Assembly: GCA_902763505.1 (NCBI GenBank)
Contig: CACWSO010000013.1
Location: 1 to 55,668 of the forward strand
Origin: an uncultured Eubacteriales bacterium
Lineage (GTDB): Bacteria > Bacillota > Clostridia > Peptostreptococcales > Anaerovoracaceae
Reading direction: 5' to 3'
DNA: 55,668 nucleotides
Part shown: positions 52,268-55,668 of the stretch, piece after piece
How positions within the stretch are numbered: position 1 is the first letter of the stretch
How the letters are laid out: every line of letters starts with the position of its first letter
Made by a program: the position numbers and the translations under genes
The notes under the pieces: model-generated
Told to the model about the DNA's origin: nothing
Seen by the model: only the letters and a program-made list of their open reading frames with translations
Database searches by the model: none

Positions 52268-53176
52268 TTATTCCGCTTCTTGTGTGTTTCGTTGCTGCAG
52301 AATCTCCTGCAGCTCATCGGTGCCGAACTTATAGGCGGAGTTGCAGAAGAAGCATTTGACTTCGAGCTCTTCGTCATCGGAGATCATGGACTCCAGGTCA
52401 TCGGTGCTCAGGGTGGCGAGGGCATGGGAAATGCGCTCGCGGGAGCAGTTGCAGTGGAAGCGGATAGGCTTTTCTTCGGTGATGATGAGATTCATATCGC
52501 CGAGGATGAGACGCAGGATCTCTTCCGGGCCGAGGCCGCGTTCCATCAGTGTGGTGACTGGTTCCAGCTCAGCCAGCTTGGCTTCCAGGGCTGCGATGAC
52601 TTCTTCCTGTGCGTCCGGCATCAGCTGGATGATGAAGCCGCCTGCGTGAAGGACGCTGCTGTCTTTACCGATCATGACGCCGAGGGCAACAGCACTTGGC
52701 GTCTGTTCAGAGACGGTGAAATAATAGGCGAGGTCTTCGCCGATTTCGCCGGTCTGCAGTTCGACCTGTCCGTTGTATGGCTCTTTGAGGCCCAGGTCCA
52801 TGCTCACGGTCAGAATACCCTGTCCGATGGCACCGCCCACGTCGAGCTTGACCGCGCCGCTGAGCGGATCCTCGCGGGGAGGAATATCAACGGAAGGATT
52901 TCCGGGGAATCCCTTCACATTACCGTGAGAATCTGCGGTAACAGTGATGCTGCCGATGGGGCCGTCGCCTTTCATGGTCAGTGTGATCAGGTCGTCGTCG
53001 CCTTTCATCATGGATCCCATCATGGCACCTGCCGACAGGAGTCTGCCGAGAGCTGCCGTGACAACAGGGAAGGTCTTATGTATTTCGCGGGCCTGCGCCA
53101 CCATTTCCGTGGAATCTACTGCAAAAGCTCTGATATATTCCTGGGCGGCGGTTGCGCGTATGATTTTATCGGTCAT
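52268..53176 (-). CDS. hslO: Redox-regulated chaperone Hsp33
   Basis: A 302-residue holdase activated by oxidation and unfolding. The zinc site is C-x-C (FHCNCSRERI) with C-x2-C (VKCFFCNSAY) near the C-terminus; the core shows GRLLSAGAMMGSMMKGDD, GNVKGFPGNPSVD and AGGFIIQLMPDA. Start ATG at 53176 has AAAGGA upstream; the longer frame adds 17 atypical residues. Transcribed with the DMT transporter, 22 nt apart. Confidence 0.95.
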   Translation of the reverse strand: MTDKIIRATAAQEYIRAFAVDSTEMVAQAREIHKTFPVVTAALGRLLSAGAMMGSMMKGDDDLITLTMKGDGPIGSITVTADSHGNVKGFPGNPSVDIPPREDPLSGAVKLDVGGAIGQGILTVSMDLGLKEPYNGQVELQTGEIGEDLAYYFTVSEQTPSAVALGVMIGKDSSVLHAGGFIIQLMPDAQEEVIAALEAKLAELEPVTTLMERGLGPEEILRLILGDMNLIITEEKPIRFHCNCSRERISHALATLSTDDLESMISDDEELEVKCFFCNSAYKFGTDELQEILQQRNTQEAE

Positions 53177-53198
53177 ATACGTAGTATCCTTTCGCGTT

Positions 53199-54086
53199 TT
53201 ATTCTTTATTCCTTTCAAGAAATGCAATGGTTGTAACAGCTATCAGTATTATAACACCGCCGATGATTTGTGTGGCGGTCAGGATTTTGCCGAAGATGAA
53301 AATGGAGAAGATGACCGCTGTGACCGGCAGTACATTTTCAAAGGCAGCGACCAGCGTCGTGGAAAGTTTGCCGACCGCGTAAACATATCCGAATTCACCC
53401 ATGATAATGCAGACGATGGAAGTGGCCAGCGTAACGATGATTCCGGCAGGGGTCAGTGTGACAGGCGTGTGTGTGATCGCTTGACTGATAATAACAGTAG
53501 GAATCTGTACGATGGTTCCTGAGTAGAACAGCCCTGTCATGAGCGTCAGCAGATCGTATTTATCGTAGAGCGGTTTCACAAGGACGAGATAGCAAGTCCA
53601 GGAAATGGCAGCTGCGAACATGGCGATAACGCCAAGCGTACTGATTCCCATCGGTTCGCCGGACACCAGCAGAAATACGCCTAGGATCGATGCGATGATG
53701 CAGATGACTTTGAGAGGAGTGATTTTGTTCCCGAAGAAAATCCGGTCGCCAAACATGCCGAAGATCGGAACGGTCGCCATAATGAGTGATGAAAACGACG
53801 CGGAAGTCAAGCCGGTTCCCAGATTCTCAATGGTAAAATAGGCAGCCATTCCGATGGCTCCGGAAAGAAAGATGCGGGGCATATCTTCTCTTCTGAAATG
53901 CGGGCCGCCTTTCAATATAAAGACACCTGCAGTCAGAACAATCACGCCGATGAGGAGTCTGATGAGCGTGAAAACGGCAGGGGACATGAACTGCATCATA
54001 TATTCGATAGCGATGAAGTCAAATCCCCAGATGAAATTCACGCATAGAATTGCGAGCAATGGTTTCAAAGATGTGTTTGTTGTCAT
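53199..54086 (-). CDS. EamA/DMT-family exporter
   Basis: A 295-residue membrane protein with about ten helices in two EamA repeats (residues about 8-140 and 150-290). The start LLAILCVNFIWGFDFIAIEYM and ALVIALISWTCYLVL-like second-half opening fit the drug/metabolite transporter superfamily, which exports amino acids and other small molecules. The substrate is unknown. AGAAGAGG lies before the ATG. First gene of a two-gene minus-strand unit with hslO. Confidence 0.85.
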   Translation of the reverse strand: MTTNTSLKPLLAILCVNFIWGFDFIAIEYMMQFMSPAVFTLIRLLIGVIVLTAGVFILKGGPHFRREDMPRIFLSGAIGMAAYFTIENLGTGLTSASFSSLIMATVPIFGMFGDRIFFGNKITPLKVICIIASILGVFLLVSGEPMGISTLGVIAMFAAAISWTCYLVLVKPLYDKYDLLTLMTGLFYSGTIVQIPTVIISQAITHTPVTLTPAGIIVTLATSIVCIIMGEFGYVYAVGKLSTTLVAAFENVLPVTAVIFSIFIFGKILTATQIIGGVIILIAVTTIAFLERNKE

Positions 54087-54119
54087 AAAAGGCCTCTTCT
54101 TAAAATGTCATTCCACAAG

Positions 54120-54128
54120 ATTCTAACA
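54120..54128 (-). promoter_or_regulatory. Predicted extended -10 promoter of the DMT-hslO unit
   Basis: On the minus strand TGTTAGAAT (54128-54120) is an extended -10, 34 nt before the DMT start. The -35 region is weak. The rest of the 224-nt gap up to guaA holds only the guaA promoter and leader. Confidence 0.42.
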
Positions 54129-54204
54129 CAAAAGCAACGCACCAAAAAGCGCTAAAGCAAAACACCCAAAAGCGTCATAATATATTTTCGCAGTATGACT
54201 TTTG

Positions 54205-54213
54205 TGCTATAAT
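54205..54213 (+). promoter_or_regulatory. Predicted extended -10 promoter of guaA
   Basis: TGCTATAAT (54205-54213) is a full extended -10. The start near 54220 would leave a leader of about 90 nt. I see no purine riboswitch core in it. Confidence 0.6.
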
Positions 54214-54310
54214 CAATTATTATTTGTGAAAGCATATGAGTATTTGCTGAAGCACATCAACTGCGTAAATTGTGTAAATAATGCATTGATATAAATTAGG
54301 AGGAAATGAA

Positions 54311-55285
54311 ATGGATCCAAATGTAAGACCGGAAACTATGGAGAGAATCATCAATCCGGAGCTGGCGCAGGCATTCATCGATGAGCAGATCGCGGCAGTG
54401 AAGGAGCAGGTAGGGGACAAGAAGGTGCTGTTGGCTTTGTCCGGCGGCGTTGACTCCTCTGTTGTAGCAGCACTGCTGATCAAGGCGATCGGCGATCAGC
54501 TGGTATGTGTCCACGTCAACCATGGACTCCTGCGCAAAGGTGAACCGGAGCAGGTCATCAAGGTGTTCAAGGAAGAACTCGGCGCGAATCTCATCTACGT
54601 CGATGCCGTCGACAGATTCCTGGATAAGCTTGCTGGAGTTGATGATCCGGAAACAAAGAGAAAGATCATCGGCAAAGAGTTCATCGATGTCTTTGCGGAA
54701 GAAGCGTCCAAGCTGGAAGGAATCGAATTCCTGGGACAGGGCACGATCTATCCTGACATTCTGGAATCCGATGGCGTCAAGGCGCACCACAATGTAGGCG
54801 GTCTGCCGGAAGATCTGCAGTTTGAACTGGTTGAGCCGGTTAAGCTTTTGTATAAAGATGAGGTCAGAGTTGTCGGCAAGCAGCTGGGACTGCCTGACAG
54901 CATGGTTTACAGACAGCCGTTCCCGGGTCCTGGTCTGGGCGTCAGATGTGTCGGCGCGATCACCCGCGACAGACTGGAAGCAGTACGTGAAGCAGATGCC
55001 ATCGTTCGTGAGGAAATCGGCAAGATGGATCCGGCTCCATGGCAGTACTTCGTAGCAATTCCGGATGTCAAGTCAACCGGCATCAAAGACGGCAAACGCT
55101 ACATGGGCTGGGCTGCAGTCATCCGTGCAATCCACACTGTCGATGCCGTTACTGCAAAGTCAGTCGAGATTCCTTGGGATATGCTCTGCATCATCCGCGA
55201 CAGAATCATCGCAGAAGTTCCGGGCATCAACAGAGTGCTCTGGGATATTTCAGATAAGCCGGTGTCCACGATAGAGTGGGAGTAG
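54311..55285 (+). CDS. guaA: GMP synthetase, ATP-pyrophosphatase subunit only
   Basis: A 324-residue protein that adenylates XMP and aminates it to GMP. The PP-loop is ALSGGVDSS (Ser44-Ser50), and VHVNHGLLRKGE, GLPEDLQFELVEPVKLLYKDEVR, QPFPGPGLGVR and the dimerisation-domain end STIEWE are GuaA blocks. The about 190-residue class I glutamine amidotransferase domain found at the N-terminus of common bacterial GuaA is absent. It must receive ammonia from a separate subunit (GuaAa type, as in archaea) or directly. TAGGAGGAA lies 7 nt before the ATG. Confidence 0.93.
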   Translation: MDPNVRPETMERIINPELAQAFIDEQIAAVKEQVGDKKVLLALSGGVDSSVVAALLIKAIGDQLVCVHVNHGLLRKGEPEQVIKVFKEELGANLIYVDAVDRFLDKLAGVDDPETKRKIIGKEFIDVFAEEASKLEGIEFLGQGTIYPDILESDGVKAHHNVGGLPEDLQFELVEPVKLLYKDEVRVVGKQLGLPDSMVYRQPFPGPGLGVRCVGAITRDRLEAVREADAIVREEIGKMDPAPWQYFVAIPDVKSTGIKDGKRYMGWAAVIRAIHTVDAVTAKSVEIPWDMLCIIRDRIIAEVPGINRVLWDISDKPVSTIEWE

Positions 55286-55291
55286 TCGCAA

Positions 55292-55375
55292 GTGGTTTGC
55301 CACATCGCTGAAACCCTTGGTATGACTGGGTTTCATGAACCGGGCATAGAGCCATGGTTCTAAAATGGTTCTAAA
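55292..55375. repeat. Inverted and direct repeats behind guaA, attachment-site-like
   Basis: Directly behind the guaA stop come GTGG-TTTG-CCAC (55292-55303), TGAAACCC/GGGTTTCA (55309-55316 and 55328-55335, 11-nt loop) and two perfect tandem copies of ATGGTTCTAAA (55354-55364, 55365-55375), with ATGGTTCT again at 55417-55424. The guaA 3' end is a known integration site for genomic islands, and such clusters of repeats can be recombinase arm sites. No integrase gene is visible before the window ends. Confidence 0.45.
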
Positions 55376-55392
55376 AATACAGCGATTTTATC

Positions 55393-55436
55393 AGACGCTG
55401 GAACGTTGATATTTCAATGGTTCTGGCGTCTTTTTT
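55393..55436 (+). terminator. Intrinsic terminator downstream of guaA
   Basis: AGACGCTGGAAC (55393-55404) pairs with GTTCTGGCGTCT (55420-55431; two G-T pairs), followed by TTTTT. It lies about 110 nt after the guaA stop. Confidence 0.8.
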
Positions 55437-55521
55437 AGTTCTCTGACTCTGAGTACAGACTTTTGTGCTCACGGCGTATTATGCTACTACATTATCACTG
55501 AAGATGAAGGAGGGGAAAGGT

Positions 55522-55668
55522 ATGAGCACATATTATGAATTCTATGCAGCTGTAGAAAAAGACGGGAAAATCGAGGCAATCGGTCCGTATATCCGCAAAG
55601 ATGGAGAATATCGTCTGACGCCGATATTGAGCCGCAGCCGTTCGTTCATCCAATGGGATGAATTCGGA
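55522..55668 (+). CDS. Hypothetical protein, N-terminal part (continues past window)
   Basis: The first 49 residues of a protein cut by the window edge. GGAGGGG stands about 6 nt before the ATG. The start (MSTYYEFYAAVEKDGKIEAI) is polar with alternating strands, has no signal or membrane segment, and matches nothing I recognise. If an element is inserted behind guaA, this would be its first visible gene. Confidence 0.6.
   Translation, partial: MSTYYEFYAAVEKDGKIEAIGPYIRKDGEYRLTPILSRSRSFIQWDEFG

Noticed and set aside
52280-53236. A 318-codon + strand frame opposite hslO
   Set aside because: The minus strand gives a full Hsp33 with its zinc cysteines; the + translation has no motif.
54214-54310. 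Purine riboswitch in the guaA leader
   Set aside because: The conserved loop and junction sequences of the purine aptamer are not present.

Overview
The window reads as a chromosomal segment of an anaerobic Clostridia-type Firmicute with roughly balanced base composition, possibly near the Eubacteriales Family XIII/Anaerovoracaceae lineages; this placement is an inference. It rests on AGGAGG-type ribosome sites, a CIRCE-controlled groESL operon, Rex, a UPF0182 protein, indolepyruvate:ferredoxin oxidoreductase, small clostridial ferredoxins and radical-SAM enzymes. Genes are densely packed and mostly on the + strand.

Layout. 1-3.6 kb: end of a class III aminotransferase, a secreted M28 lipoprotein peptidase and lipoate-protein ligase. 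3.6-6.6 kb: copper module (CsoR operator, csoR, copA carrying a C-terminal CopZ-like domain with its own internal ribosome site). 6.6-11.2 kb: DUF6273-like protein, VWA-like/MoxR pair, short radical-SAM protein. 11.3-15.1 kb: iorA-iorB, a small possibly ubiquitin-like protein, and an FrhB-type iron-sulfur protein. 15.2-26.3 kb: two unusual membrane-anchored low-complexity proteins, UPF0182, long glutamine synthetase, serS, G5-NlpC/P60 hydrolase. 26.4-30.2 kb: GPH-type transporter, two methyltransferases and a C39-like protein. 30.2-42 kb: a Crp/Fnr regulator followed by a large molybdenum block (MoeA-like, moaA, MOSC-MogA fusion, modABC, moaC, tandem-Mop molbindin, then a methyltransferase, CoA-ligase-like protein, XdhC, and an NTP-transferase/histidine-phosphatase fusion). 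42-47.5 kb: tsaE-tsaB-rimI-tsaD, an ABC-F ATPase and rex. 47.6-50.8 kb: ferredoxin, P-loop/Asp23-like protein, groESL. 50.9-52.3 kb: an array of four palindromic repeats and a PD-(D/E)XK nuclease-like gene. 52.3-55.7 kb: hslO and a DMT exporter on the minus strand, a stand-alone GMP synthetase ATP-pyrophosphatase subunit, and what may be the left edge of an element inserted behind guaA.

The two strongest candidates for something undescribed are these. (1) The array at 50947-51222: four inverted-repeat units whose starts lie 74, 74 and 73 bp apart, directly upstream of a nuclease-like gene with an E-H-x-G variant active site. (2) A small Crp/Fnr circuit: three near-identical 18-bp palindromes (30249, 30975, 31170). 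One sits over the regulator's own promoter. The other two lie at exactly the same class II distance (-41.5) from a -10 box. The first of these would drive an about 80-nt terminated RNA at 31025-31104 and the second drives the molybdenum cofactor operon.

All functional assignments come from reading motifs in the translated sequence; no database search was run.
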